Origin: Uloborus plumipes
Lineage: Eukaryota; Arthropoda; Arachnida; Araneae; Uloboridae
DNA: 64,000 bases
Direction: 5' to 3'
Assembly: GCA_038373865.1 (NCBI GenBank)
Contig: JAXGGA010002054.1
Span: forward strand, 62,001 to 126,000
In this document: positions 20,839-33,633 of the stretch, one piece after another
Layout of the letters: the number at the start of each line of letters is the position of its first letter
How positions within the stretch are numbered: position 1 is the stretch's first letter
Program-made: the position numbers and the translations under genes
Notes under the pieces: model-generated
What the model saw: the letters and a program-made list of their open reading frames with translations, nothing else
Told to the model about the DNA's origin: nothing
The model's database searches: none

Positions 20839-23222
20839 TAGGGTGGGGCGAAAAATAAAAATTTTTTTCAGATCAACTTCTAATAGCTGCCAAAAGTTGT
20901 CTTTGGTGATAGTTAGCTTTTGTGCAAATTTTGAGAAAAATCGGTTAATATCTTCAGGGGGCGCTGCGATCGCAAAGTTTTACCATAGCTTTTATAGGGA
21001 TTTTATGGTTAAAATGTGAAAAACAATGCCGTTATCTTATCTCATTGCATTTTTTTACTCATAAGATATATTCATGCATTCAAAGCATAAGAAAAAACTC
21101 ACAAAAATGATTTTACATGATATACATATTTATATTTCAAGCATCTTAAAAAGAGACAAAACAGTGAAAAATAGTGATTTTTAAGACAATATTAAGTAAA
21201 AACTGAATTTTTTTTTACAAAATGTGACATAAAAATTATGAAACTGCAAACATATGACAACATTAAACAGCATTACTTAAAAATAAATGAAATGTTTTTA
21301 AAAATTTGTACAAATGTACAAAACGTACATGATACGAAAATATTATGTGCCACAGTTTCAGCTTTCACAAAAAATGTTTTTTATTTTCAAAGAAAGGGCC
21401 TTTAACCGTGCACGAACGAAACCATCCCTCGTTTATATTCCACTTATGGTCAGTGATGCATCCATTACCAACTTGACGCTGTGTTCCACGGATTGAATAT
21501 GACAAATAAATGTCCACATGTTTCAAAGAAAATGGGAAACATCTTCGGTTTTCACAGTGTAACTTGTCTTCAGATGACATCATTATTATAGGAGGCTCTG
21601 TTATAAGCACGTTTTCAAACTGCCAATTTATGAAGTCTGCATAGTCGGAAGAAAAGTTGATCTCAAAAATGATAAAAGTGTGGATGTCATTACTATACAG
21701 AGAATCAGAGAATTGGTGTTTCTTACTCTTGAAATTTGACGAGCAACTAATTGCCGTACATGCCTTTGATCATCATTTAACATTACCAGCAAAATTTTTT
21801 TAGTAGTATATACAAAAAAAAAAAAAAGCTATTCTCTGAATAACTGGCTCGATGACATGTAACAGGGTGTCTGGTAAATAATGCGACTGGTAGAATAACT
21901 TGCCACAAGTTTCGTGCACCATCCTTGCATGATGAGTTGCACTTAATGAGAAACCAGCAAGGTGCACATTTAACAATGACTGAAACTATTCTTTTTAAGT
22001 TTGCTGTCGGATATTCTGTGCCGATGTTTAAGCGTAAATTTGATTGACTGTCATGAGCCATCTAGAATGACTCCAGAAACTAGGTACTGTTTCAGAAAGA
22101 TGTATGGAGCGGTTGGTCACTAATAAAGGCTTCAAATATTTCCAGTAAATATTTCTGGTCTGATCTTAGGTCAGCTCTGTCGATAGTTGGCATGTTTTGC
22201 ATACTGTGCTTAACTGCCTCATATTTCACTATAGTTAGGGATTTGCAGCCTGTCAACATTTTGCCAATAGAAATGCTGAACCCACGGGGACCAGTTGTTC
22301 ATCCATCTGAGTATTCTACTAAGTGGAGAAGAAGCAATTCATGAAGTTGACCATGAAGCATGCCATGAAGCTGACAAATTAACCGCTGCAATGGCCTATT
22401 AAAAATGTTTCAAGACGTTATATTTAACCACCTTTGCTAATAACAGAACCTCCCATAACAATGATATCATCTGAAGACGAGCTACATGACTTGAAAACCG
22501 GAGATATAACCCATTTTCTTCGATACATGTGAACATTTACTATTGATACTCAATCCGTGAAATCTAGCGTAAAGTTGGTGACGGATGCATCACTGACCAT
22601 GACCACAAGTGGAATAGAAACGAGGGATGGTTTCGTTCGTGCACGTTTAAAGGCTCGAAAGGAACTACCTTTCTTTGAAAATAAAAAAGATTTTTTGTGA
22701 AAGCTCAAACTGTGACACATAAAATTTTCGTATCATGTACGTTTTGTACATTTGTACATATTTTCAAAATTATATTTCATTTATTTTTAAGTAATGCTGT
22801 TAAATGTTGTCATGTGTTTGCGTTTTATAATTTGTATGTCCCATTTCGTAAAAAAAAAATCAGTTTTTACTTAATAGTCCTAAAAATCACTATTTTTCAC
22901 TGTTTTGTCTCTTTTTAAGATGCTTGAAATATAAATATATCATGTAAAATCATTTTTGTGAGTTATTTCTTATGCTTTGAATGCATGAATATATCTTATG
23001 AGTAAAAAAATGCAATGAGATAAGCTAACGGCATTGTTTTTCATATTTTAACCATAAAACCCCTATAAAAGCTATGGTAAAACTTTGCGATCGCAGCGCC
23101 CCCTGAAGATATGAACCGATTTTTCTCAAAATTTGCACAAAAGCTAACTATCACCAAAGACAACTTTTGGCAGCTATATTAGAAGTTGATCTGAAAAATT
23201 TTTTATTTTTCGCCCCACCCTA
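20839..23222. mobile_element. 2.4 kb palindromic DNA transposon with 8 bp target duplication
   Basis: The termini are TAGGGTGGGGCGAAAAAT and its reverse complement, flanked by GTAATCAG at 20831-20838 and 23223-23230. Inverted arms of about 775 bp (20839-21612 and 22440-23222) surround a unique centre of about 825 bp. An 8 bp duplication fits hAT or P-like elements. I found no intact transposase in the arms or centre. Confidence 0.85.
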
Positions 23223-23230
23223 GTAATCAG

Positions 23231-24447
23231 CCTATTATTTCTAATTATGAAACATTAATGTTCAGCAGCCTATAGTTGGAGCAGCGCTGACCTGGTATAG
23301 TTCTGAATAGGCCACGTAAATCGTGTAATCAAAACATTGTGACACTGTCAGGTTAAGTTTGCCTCAACTATAGGTCTTTTTTTTTCCTTGTTATTTTTAT
23401 AACTCTATTTCATTTTGTACTTCATCTTAGTACTTACGATGTTTCCATATTGACTCAAATAAGTTTTTTTATCTTTTGGTTTAGAATATCATATTTCAAA
23501 AAGGCTGTACAAAAAAATAATCCTAAAATAAATAAGTGATGCTGATATATAAACATTACTATCCCTTTTTATCCTACTTCGAAATAATGATTTTGGGCAA
23601 CTTCGAATAAGTGGAAGCTTAATTCGGTCTGTCTTTGTTCTAATTCTTCAAATGATGGACTATTGCGGGCAAATATAGGCTGAATTCTTTCTCCTGAGTT
23701 GCTCCTGGGCGCTGAAATTACAAGAAAAGACATTCGAGTGCAATTACTGCCGGAGCCCACAAAAGAGAAGAGTGATTACTTTTATTTTTGTGAAAATTTT
23801 CCTTAATTACTGTGAAAAAAATGACTTAACCAGGTCAGTGAGAAAGGTACTAGTCATTTCTTCAATTTTGTAAAATACATTATTTATTATTTTGAAAACT
23901 AGTACACTTTTATCGTTATAGCATTGTTGTATAAATGAAAACTATTCATGCTACATAAGATTCTCTCTATTGCTAGACGTAGCAAGCGTGATAATAGACT
24001 GCATGTACATACAATTTGTCTAATATGGATTTCTAATAACGATGTCTTGCGAGAACATGATGCCACGAAAGAACATACACTGCTTTACGCATTAGAAAGA
24101 CTTTCAAGCGTAGTGATCTTTATTAATACATTTATGACGTGATTTTAGACTGTTATATATATTTACACAGTTATTTTGTTTATTCTTTTTTAATGAACTT
24201 TGTCGTTTTGTGAGTACCAGATGTTTTCTAATACTAGTTTTTGGTGCTTAACGTCTCATTTCGTAGCCATTTTTATGCAACGAATAAATCTTCACTTTTT
24301 TCAAATATGAATACATTATGCGTATTTTTAGTGCTTAATTGTAGGATCATTGAACTTAATTTAATGCCTGAAGGAATTTACAAACACAAATACAAATGCG
24401 ACGACCAGCAACATGCTCTATGCGCAACTTTGCTGGTCCTGATCAAA
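23231..24447. other. intergenic DNA, no gene recognised
   Basis: Short frames only. A 63-residue minus-strand frame at 23569-23760 shows no motif I recognise. Confidence 0.4.
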
Positions 24448-24783
24448 TTACAGACCCAAATGAAGAACAATGGCCCTCTTAAAACTATCTATTACCTTGC
24501 TCCTTACCGCTTCTTCCGGTAAACTGCTCCTAGTTCCCATTGCCCTGCTAAAATAGTAATTTTTCCGAATTTCCGGGTTAGCCTGAGATTTAAACAGCTT
24601 AAAACAATGACTCATTGTCCTGCTTTCGGTGCAAAAATTTAAGCCCATAACATCTTTCATTTTCGATAATTTAAACAACCGAATCATGTCGCCTCTGATT
24701 CTCCTTTGCTCAAGGCTATACATATTAAGCATTCTAAGTAATTTAAAGTAAAAAATATTTGGGCAAGAAAAATTACTGATCAT
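24448..24783 (-). pseudogene. 3' fragment of a non-LTR retrotransposon reverse transcriptase
   Basis: The 111-residue frame contains EQRRIRGDMIRLFKL, then GLNF, then HCFKLFKSQANPEIRKNYYF, SLPEEAV and IDSFKRAI in order. This series is typical of the region after the reverse transcriptase domain in ORF2 of CR1/jockey-type LINEs, as I know the family. It is 5'-truncated, as dead LINE copies usually are. The upstream catalytic domain is absent from the window. Confidence 0.72.
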
Positions 24784-25540
24784 GGCCTTTAAAATCCGAA
24801 AGTTTTCAGTTCAGGTATGGTTGAGTCACGTAGAACTCTTATTCCTTGTTTCATTGGCTGTCGTCCAAAATGCCCGAGAAATTTCATCAACGTTTTCATA
24901 TCTCAATATTAACTATGACAAATAATTTCCCACTTTTGATTATTTAGGTCTCCTATAATCCAGGCTCATTTCATAAGCATTTTGTTTCTCACTTTGTTTT
25001 CTGGAAATGATCCGACATATTGTTTCTATATATATATATTTCGTCCATAGTGCCACTAATTTATGCGTAGTTTTTGAAATTAGAATTAAATTCTGATCAT
25101 AACAACTAATAGCTTCCTCATGAATAAATAAATAAATGATTTGTAAATATGGATAATGCTGTGCGTAATATATTTGCTCAAATCATTCATAAAAAGGTTT
25201 TAAGGTGTTTTGAGCTTTGAGAAAAAGATAATTATATTTACTTCTAGTTTAATGTTATATTCATACGATATTTTACCGATAGCAAACACGATTCAGTATA
25301 CTCTTGTATTGAAGGATCTAAGATGCATAAATATTTTAATTGAACACTCAGTTTTTTTATCCGAACTTTAATGTGACTACTTAATATAGTTCAACACGGA
25401 CGTGTGTCTTATTTCTTACATAGTTAGAATTATTTTATGTTACCATTTTAAAATTACCATTCCGGTTTACACAACCAAAACAGTTAAACAATAGTTTATA
25501 AAAGATCTAGCTTTTACTATGTTCGCACTAGAAACTCGTA

Positions 25541-25564
25541 GAGGCCACAGGTTCCCCACCTCTG
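25541..25564 (-). repeat. isolated hAT-type terminus
   Basis: Read on the minus strand this begins CAGAGGTGGGGAACCTGTGG, a sequence type common at ends of hAT elements. No partner end was found nearby. Just beyond it, 25571 onward resembles a Tigger-type end (CAGTAAAACTTCGATTAATC). Confidence 0.4.
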
Positions 25565-26069
25565 GTCTACACAGTAAAACTTCGATTAATCGAAGTATAC
25601 TTAGATTGAATCTGATTCAATAAATCGAAAATTAGACAAAAGAACCAATTAAAAATGACTTTCATCAGACCACATGAGTCTTAGCATTGATTTTAAACAT
25701 GTACACACTTAGAGAATATGACAACTGAGTGTAATGGTTGTAATTACTATAATTACAAGCAAATTTATTGAATAAATCATTCACGTTAAAAATTAATGCA
25801 AAGGAATATTAACAAGACATAATATAAGCTGTCACTTTCTTGGTCTTGTATTTAAACATTCATACACTAGAAAAACTTATTAAAATGATAGTTTACTTGC
25901 AGATGATACCACTTTCGAATTTAATAGCATTTGGAAAAATAGAATTACTTAATATTTCAAAATTGGGGGTCCTTGGGAGAGACGAGATGCTTACAGATGC
26001 TAACATAAGGGCTATTAAATTTGTAAAATTTAAAACAGTAGCCTACCGGCATCAATTGACAGCACCAAT

Positions 26070-26236
26070 CAGCCCAATTCTCCTGTGCCTCGGGTTTAAC
26101 TTCAAGTCGCTTTCGACTCGGTCACGTGATGAATTTGATATCAGATTGGTGGATCGGGTGTCATTTTGTTCACATGACGGGTCGAAAACGACTGCGGAAA
26201 AAGTCCGTCCGGTACAAGAATCGCCCAAACTGAAAT
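26070..26236. mobile_element. palindromic MITE-like sequence
   Basis: About 57 bp at the left (including GTCGCTTTCGACTCGGTCAC) pairs imperfectly with the reverse complement of the right (including GGGTCGAAAACGAC), at roughly 70% by eye. Boundaries are approximate and no target duplication is clear. It is more GC-rich than its surroundings. Confidence 0.5.
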
Positions 26237-29200
26237 TGGCTATTACATGAATACCAGATGATTTCTTTGAGTGTTGTCATTTGTGCTTTGTATTTACAAT
26301 TAATAAATAGTTCTAATCATCTAATTAAACATGGTGAATTCATCAATTTGTTTGGACCATTGTTGTGTACTTGAACTTTTAAAACTGGAACCTACTAGCA
26401 ACGATTACTGCAAAGTGCCATGCGATAAAGGCAGTTTGATCACTAATATTGTAGTTTTTATTTTCTTGTGATGTATTTTTTCTTTACTTTTCAGTAAATT
26501 TTGACAGTTTATTTGTTATTTATTTTCGTTTATAAATGAAACATGATGAAACAAAATTTGCATTCATTAGTAATTATTGCAAAAATATTTATAGCGTCTT
26601 GTACAGTACTTCTTAACAAATCTTTTTCTCTCAAAACTATATTTTATATTTTTACAAAAAAATTTCGTATTTTAAAACAGTTAAATTACAAATAAAAGTT
26701 AATTAACATTTGTTGCAATAAGTTCTTTGTCACCTTACAAATTATATTGGATCAAGATCAAAATGAGCACAAGCTGAAAACTACAATGCATTATATTATG
26801 ATCGAAGACTCTGATAAGGTAAAATAAAAAGTTCGTTTTAAAATTTGGTCATTTTTCTTTTACTTTTAATCAAAAAGAAAGATTGTTTAGTGTTATTTTG
26901 CTATTAACAAGAACAGTGTTACACATTTATTATAGTTTTGCTATTGTTTATAATAGTTTTCTAAACTTTTTCCATTGTAATAACAACAAAAAATTTGAAA
27001 TTCCACTCAGCTTCCTTGCAATTTTTGAATTTTTGGAAGAAAAATGAGTAAGGACTGAGTAAATTTAAAAATTAAGCACATTATTTAACAAATCAAAATT
27101 GACTTAAGTTCCTGATTAATTTATTAAATGATAGTTTTACTCAAATCTAAATGCTCATTTTGAGTCCGGAAATAGGAGTAGTTATTAAATATTAATGGTG
27201 CATGCTTTATTAAACTGCCTTTATCAACTCAATATGTAATAGTGTTTTTGTGTTATCACTAATGTTTCTTTTCCCTTTCAGATGTTAAAATACACATTTT
27301 ACTTTCTTAGTAACCTCTTAAGATCCAGAATACCTGCAATTATTATCCAAACAATTCTCATAGATTTTTAAAATTTATTATACGCAAAAATACTCATAAA
27401 GTGTGCTTGAAGAAAAAGAAATAACATGCAAATTCTAAATCATATGAGCTGATATCATACGTCTTGAAATATGTTCTGAAATTTGAGTTTGTAATATTCA
27501 TGCGAAGCAAAATGTTGAGGAAAGAAACCTTGTGATTTATTACCCAGAAATCTGAAAATTTCGGTAATGGTGGGCTCTATCATTTTTAGCTTCTTAGTTT
27601 CCCATCAGATGACGGCACTAATACTAAGTAACCAAACTAACTGAGTACTTCACTGTCTATCCACGCTTGTTATAGAATTGGCAAGCTGTCAGGGCCGCCG
27701 AGAGTAGAAACAAGCGCCTTGTCAGTTTAGTCGGTGGGCCCCCCTCCTCATCATATAATTTAAAAAATTTCGACTCCGAGCCAGGGCCCTAATTTCTAAT
27801 TTGGCTGACATAGCATCTCGTTGACCATGTGTGACAAAACCCAAATCTTAAATACTATACAAGTGTTGTCAATGCAATTAGTAATAATTTTAGGTCTAAT
27901 ATATTTTTTTATAATCAATAACCCCTGCATCTCAGTATAGTTGGTATTGAAGGAAACATTTGAGTTATAAACGTTGCTTTCATTTAACACACAGCCTTCA
28001 AAATGTGAAGTCGTCATCAGTTCTCATTCATTGATCCCGAACTCTTCCTCATATCTCCAAAGATACTTTAAATTTAATTATACTTAACAACATTTCTGGG
28101 ACTTCAATTTAGAAAAAATTTTCCGGAGAAGAGCCACTGAACAATTCCCCCTCTTTGATCTTGGCCAAAAATAGCCTGAAATGGGTTTTGGGGGACCTTC
28201 AAACTATATGCCAAATTTCCTGTATTACCCGCCCCAAAGGTGGCTTAAAATTGTGTTCTTAGAAGCTACATGTCGAAAAATTTCTAAGGAGAGCCACCTA
28301 TCTAGATCTTCATCCTTAACGTCACCAAAATAGCCTGAAATTGCATTTTTAGATCTTCAATTTCTAATAACAATCTTGAATTATTGTAATTTAAGGATCT
28401 TAAGGGGTTACTTCAGGATCGACGCACTTTGAACGTGCTAAACATATCTTGACTTGTGATGGTATAATTCAGAGATTGAATACAGAATGCTAGTTTGCTA
28501 CAAGAACTATATTTGTGATCGTTAGTTAATGGATATTATGTACATAAGTATGTTATTTTAAGGTCATTTACCTTACGAGAAGGTTTAGATTTACTGGCAA
28601 GATCATGTGCTTAGATGATTTTCGAAATATTGTAAATAGCATAATGAAAATATCAACGATAATATGTAACAGTTTGTTACAGTTACATACTGATAAAGCA
28701 ATACTTACATGCATTAATATAGATGTAGTTTTGTTTAAAATTTTATCATCTGTAACGCATCAGATGCATAACGCGTTCATCGTAATATAAGTTTGAAAAG
28801 TATATTTTTTTTCACAAAGGAAAAAGTGTCGTGGGAGCAAAAATTAAAATTTTAACGTTGCAACTTTATACCCTCAAATTCTAATCGTAAATGAGATTTT
28901 ATGTTCAAAACCACATGGAAATTCAGTACTAATGGTACCAGTTGTTTAATTCACACCTTGACTTTTAGGAAATAGGCAATTACAATTTATTAAATTCTGC
29001 AAATTAGGTAACTGACACCTGATGGACATCTTATATTCTTCGAATCGGTCGGTTTTGATTTTACCTCTTTCCATCGCCATTAGCCAGAGATTGCAGCGCC
29101 TCCTACATTATATTAACTTGCAAGGTGAATATCCAGAAATATTTATTTTTGTTGTATATAGTTCTTTTTTTTATCACTGTTTTAAATTAGTTTGCAAACT

Positions 29201-29499
29201 AATATTCAACAAAAATTATTTTTTTATTCTCATAATTAAATATTGTAATTAATATTTTTGCACAATAATACACATATAAAGAAAAAAGTTATTACACTAT
29301 TTTGAATCATCTGTTATAAAATAATTTAAAAGCTATAATAAGTTTCACGCACAATATTTACAAAGCGAATCTTAGCGAAAATTGTACCAACATAATAATT
29401 GCGCTGAATTTGAAACAAAGATCACGATGATATGATTTTTAAACATTACTGCATATTTTCTTTGCCTCAATTAATTTGTGTTATTTCTGCCTTACACTG
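26237..29499. other. AT-rich intergenic DNA
   Basis: No gene recognised. A diverged duplication lies at about 28110-28370: AGAGCCAC and AAAATAGCCTGAAAT both recur about 160-190 bp apart. A G/C-rich patch at about 27690-27795 begins CAGGGCCGCCGAGAG and ends with AGGGCCCT, and could be a decayed hAT end. Confidence 0.4.
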
Positions 29500-29502
29500 T
29501 AA

Positions 29503-29646
29503 GGGCCCTGCTCCACATTGACGTAAAGCAGAAAAATAAAGCAGAAACGTAAAATGGATTACATAGTGTTCCTATGGAAAGTATCCGGATTTTCGGTTTC
29601 TGCCTTTGGTTTCGGTCGCGTTTTACGCTGATGTGGAGCAGGGCCT
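29503..29646. mobile_element. Harbinger-type MITE, 144 bp, TAA target duplication
   Basis: The ends pair as GGCCCTGCTCCACAT with ATGTGGAGCAGGGCC, followed by CGTAAA and TTTACG-type words. TAA flanks at 29500-29502 and 29647-29649 fit PIF/Harbinger insertion. There is no coding capacity. Confidence 0.72.
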
Positions 29647-29649
29647 TAA

Positions 29650-31448
29650 AAGTAAAGGCACTGACGCTGCGTAAAAATAGTGCCTGTTACCTATCATTTA
29701 TGTAACTTTTTAAACATCTCACTAAAATGTATCATGTGTACTACTGCGTAGTGTCGACTATTTTAAACCTGTACTTTTAGGTCCTTTTAAGTCATCCTGT
29801 ATATCTTCAAAATGAACAACTTAATGCGTATTTTGCAAAAGACCAAGGCTGATAACAAAATTCATAAAAATGTATCATTTCATATTATTTAAACTATTTG
29901 CAACTTGTAAATTTATAATTTTTAATTTCTTTCTTTTAACTTTAGTTTTATTCAGTTGAGTATTTGAATGAAAACTTTTAACTTTTAGACTACGTTTAGA
30001 GCAGCTATTTAGAGTGTATCCTGGCGCAATTTTAATGTTACCTATCGATTATGCATCAAATGTAAAGTACTACACTTTAACAACTCTCTTTACTTATAAA
30101 TGCTACACCTTAGAATATTATTTTTAATATTCTTATTCGTATCAAAATACAAAATTCCAAAGTGAACAACTTACGAAATATCTTTCTATATTACTATTGT
30201 TGGAGATACAGAAATATATATTTTCTTACGAAATACATTAAAATGTCTTAAATTTATGATGTCAAATTTCGTGTAATATGTAGACAAAGCATTAACAATT
30301 TATTTTTCCGGAAATTATTTACCTTCATTATGTTGTGGTAAAACTTTTTTTCTTCCAATGAATGAAACAAACTTAGATACTTTTTTGCATATAGAATTAT
30401 CTAAATGTATAGATTTCTTGTTTAATTTTATGGTGCTTTTGCCATTGCAATAAAAATTTCCTTATAATAACGTATTGGAGGATTTCCTTTCTATTATTTA
30501 ACAAATTATCTCTTTAAGTGTTAAGTTTTTTTTTTCGGTAATTTATTACTCCTCACAAAAAAAAGCAAGAAATGCACTGATTGCACATGCATGGTGAGCA
30601 ATGGCCAACACTTAACTATTGCATTATTGTGATCAAAAACACACATAGCTTCTTCTTCACCACAACACAGCAAACGAAAAACACTTCATATATAAATAGC
30701 TGTAATTAAATTCACTGACAAAAGTGCTTCCTGTGCCTCCAAAACAGATGCATACTATGTTTTTATTTCACTCGAACACTTTAAATCAATCTTTACGAAA
30801 GTTGCAAGGATATGTTGTATAAAACTTGTTAAGCATAAGATTCCGTTTGGTACTTATTCAAAAACAAAACACAGGAGCTTTAATGATCCACATTATATTT
30901 AATAGTTTCTTTACCTTATGGTAACACAAGGAATGCTATTTAAGAAATTTCAAATTGAACTTCTCTCTTCTACAAACGAAATTTTTGAATTCTTCCAGAA
31001 AATTTTCGCCATGTATTAAATGATGCTTTAAACTTTTATGTTCAGATCCAGGTACAGCATAAAGGGACAAAATAATTACTTATAATGAAAAAAACAGCTT
31101 TTCTCCCTTAAAAATAATGTACCTGTAATTTTAAATTAATAATGACACAAAGAATTCTTTTTCAATTTTAGAGAAGAAATCAAGAGTAGCTAATTTTGCT
31201 AAATATTGTTTCAAAAAATAAAAATCTGTCCTGGAGTGCAGAAGCTTACTATATATTCCACAAATAAAATTCTCTTCTTTAAGAGAACATGTATGTCAGT
31301 AGGTCACATTTCGAATAAGTGAACTGCTTAACATGGGCTCAACAGGCACTACCTAGAAAAGTTCAAACCAAGCTGCAAGTTAGTCGAGCATTGATGAAAA
31401 CATTCCACCAACAATAACCAGTCGCGTCATCAACCACCCCGGTAAAAT
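29650..31448. other. AT-rich intergenic DNA, nothing recognised
   Basis: Only short frames and homopolymer runs. No gene or element boundary is visible. Confidence 0.45.
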
Positions 31449-31463
31449 AGTAAGCAACTTCAA

Positions 31464-31758
31464 GGGGCCGTGGTGGCCCGATCGGTAAGGCATCGGACTC
31501 GTGTCCGGAGGGACCCGGGTTCGAAACCCAGCCGATCAAAGATCCACCGCCTTGATTAATGGTGGCTGGGAGGCGTTAAAAATGTCGTGGTCACAAAGTC
31601 CTCCAAGTGAAACGATACCTCTGGGGGTGCTGGGCCCTAGGGTTTGCTCGACCCTAGGTTCTGGTTCAAAATTAAGAACAGAGTGCTCTTCAGGGCCCTA
31701 TCCCGGTTAAACCACGAAGCTGTGGTAGGTACGGGGGACCCTGGAGAGTGTGAAGTGA
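31464..31758 (+). mobile_element. tRNA-derived SINE, 295 bp, perfect 15 bp target duplication
   Basis: The flanks AGTAAGCAACTTCAA at 31449-31463 and 31759-31773 are identical. The head is tRNA-like: an A-box-like TGGCCCGATCGGTAAGG at 31474-31490 and a canonical B box GGTTCGAAACC at 31518-31528. The body matches the copy at 6250-6654. The clean duplication and intact promoter boxes suggest a younger insertion than that copy. It is 3'-shorter. Confidence 0.9.
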
Positions 31759-31803
31759 AGTAAGCAACTTCAAAGACAACCTAAAGGAAGTCGTTGGTTT
31801 CAA

Positions 31804-32267
31804 CCCTTTATGCCCCGACGGGACTCAGAAGTACCCCTTATATTAATTTAGTATTATGAATCCTAAATGCCTGTAATCATGCTGGTACTTGAAAGTAACA
31901 CTCCTTGTACTTTGCTGAGAGGTTGACAGATGGTACCTAAGATTGGAAACAGTTTTCTTAGGGGTCCTAAAGCGTAGGAGGCCTTAGACCATACCGATTG
32001 TCAAAATTTTTTTACTGGGTATATATGTTGTTTGATGTATTTTCAGCTAAAAAAAGAAAAATATATGCTGTCAACGCTCGTAAGAACGACCATCCTAACG
32101 TAACGACCGGTGAGAAAAATCCCAACTGTATCCCAATATACTCTACGTTCTACCTCTTATAGCGACCACTCGCTATAAAGACCCTTTTCTGTGAGACGGA
32201 GACGGTCGTTATATCGAGCGTTGACTGTATAAAATTTCATTGCTGAATTAATTTGGGACATAAAGGG
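31804..32267. mobile_element. piggyBac-like MITE carrying a Tigger-like insertion
   Basis: Termini are CCCTTTATGCCCC on the left and GGGACATAAAGGG on the right, next to TCAA at 31800-31803 (probably a mutated TTAA) and TTAA at 32268-32271. The interior holds a second MITE at 32066-32227. Confidence 0.65.
32066..32227. mobile_element. Tigger/pogo-like MITE, 162 bp
   Basis: The ends pair as GTCAACGCTCG with CGAGCGTTGAC, continuing into AACGACC and GGTCGTT, flanked by TA. The sequence type CAGT..AACGCTCG..TAACG is typical of Tigger-derived MITEs. Confidence 0.65.
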
Positions 32268-33633
32268 TTAAGGAACATCCTCCAGGAATATGTTCTCCTC
32301 TTAAGGGAAATGTTTGCTTTTGGTCTAACAGCTTCACAGCCATTCAGAATGTAGATAAACAACTATAGTTTTAGATGTGCTTGTTTATTTTCACCGATGC
32401 TACATTTTGCTGTTGAATCTTAATTATTATATTTGCTAATTTATTCTCACAAATACATGTAACTTTATAAGAATGATCCTCTTATTCGTCTTGGAAAGTT
32501 ACCAGCTTGTACACTTTAGTCTTTATGAATAAAATACTTTTGTTAAGTTTTGTAGTGATTTATTTGGTTGGTGCCCCGTCAAACTTTGGCAAAGGGCCGA
32601 AGCTTGACTGGGCACCAAACGGGGGAGCCAAGAGGGTCGAATTATCAGAATTAAAGCTTTAAGCAGAAAACTAATTTGTAACTAACGTTGTAAGTAAGTA
32701 TTAGCAACAAGAACTTCCAGTTGCTAAGGTGTTTGTTACTTGGCAATTTGATTGCTTTCTACCTCAATAGGAACAGAAAAATATCTTTTCCATTATTGCC
32801 TTGTTTGCTCAAATCACAAACTTATTCACCTTTTAATTTTATAAAATAAATTAATTCAGACAGTGCAAAAAACTCATTTTTCACTGGATCGTTAATTTTT
32901 GACTCTGGTAACTTACTGGACCATCGCCCCCTTGCAAGGGCGGATACAGGAGGGGTATTGGAGTCATCGCCCCCTACCCCTTGAGCAGTAAAAAAAAGAA
33001 AGAAAGGGGAAAAAAAGAAGGAACGAACCAAACACTTACCAAAAATATTTTTTAAAAATACTTCTGAAAAATATTGTTAAAATTCTTACGGGAGGTTGCC
33101 TTTCTAGGAATGAGTAGTTTATTACGTTTTTTTCTTTTCCTATTGTGACTGAAATTTAGCTTGAAAATGAAACAAAAAGCTTCAAGACAACTTACAAGAA
33201 GAGAAAGGAAAATCTCAACTCAACAGACAGAAATGCAAATAACAGGCAGAGGAATCATACACCTTCAAATTTCTTGACGCCTGCCATCATATGGAGCAAC
33301 GCCGTCCATATGAAACAAAAAAAAAAAATACATAATTTCATGTGGCATTTTGGTCTTCTTTTCAGAAAGTAGAACTTAACCTTTTGGAACCGGACGGTAC
33401 ACATGTTGTACCACAAATCTTCTTTCTTTAGAGGATGGGGTTAAAATTTTCATTCGAACCCTTTGGAGCCAGGAATTTTTTCAAGGTTTCATAAGTCTGA
33501 TACGCCAATTTATATCTTCTCTTTTCAATGGAAAAAAAATCTGGTTCAACTGTCGTTCATGTAGGGGGGCAAAAGGGGTCAATTGTCCCCCCCCCCCCCC
33601 ACCCCGGCTTTAAGAAATCAATGTATTTATATA

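Noticed and set aside
31470..31540. Possible functional tRNA gene
   Set aside because: A and B boxes are present, but the fold is imperfect and the sequence continues into a SINE body with flanking target duplications.
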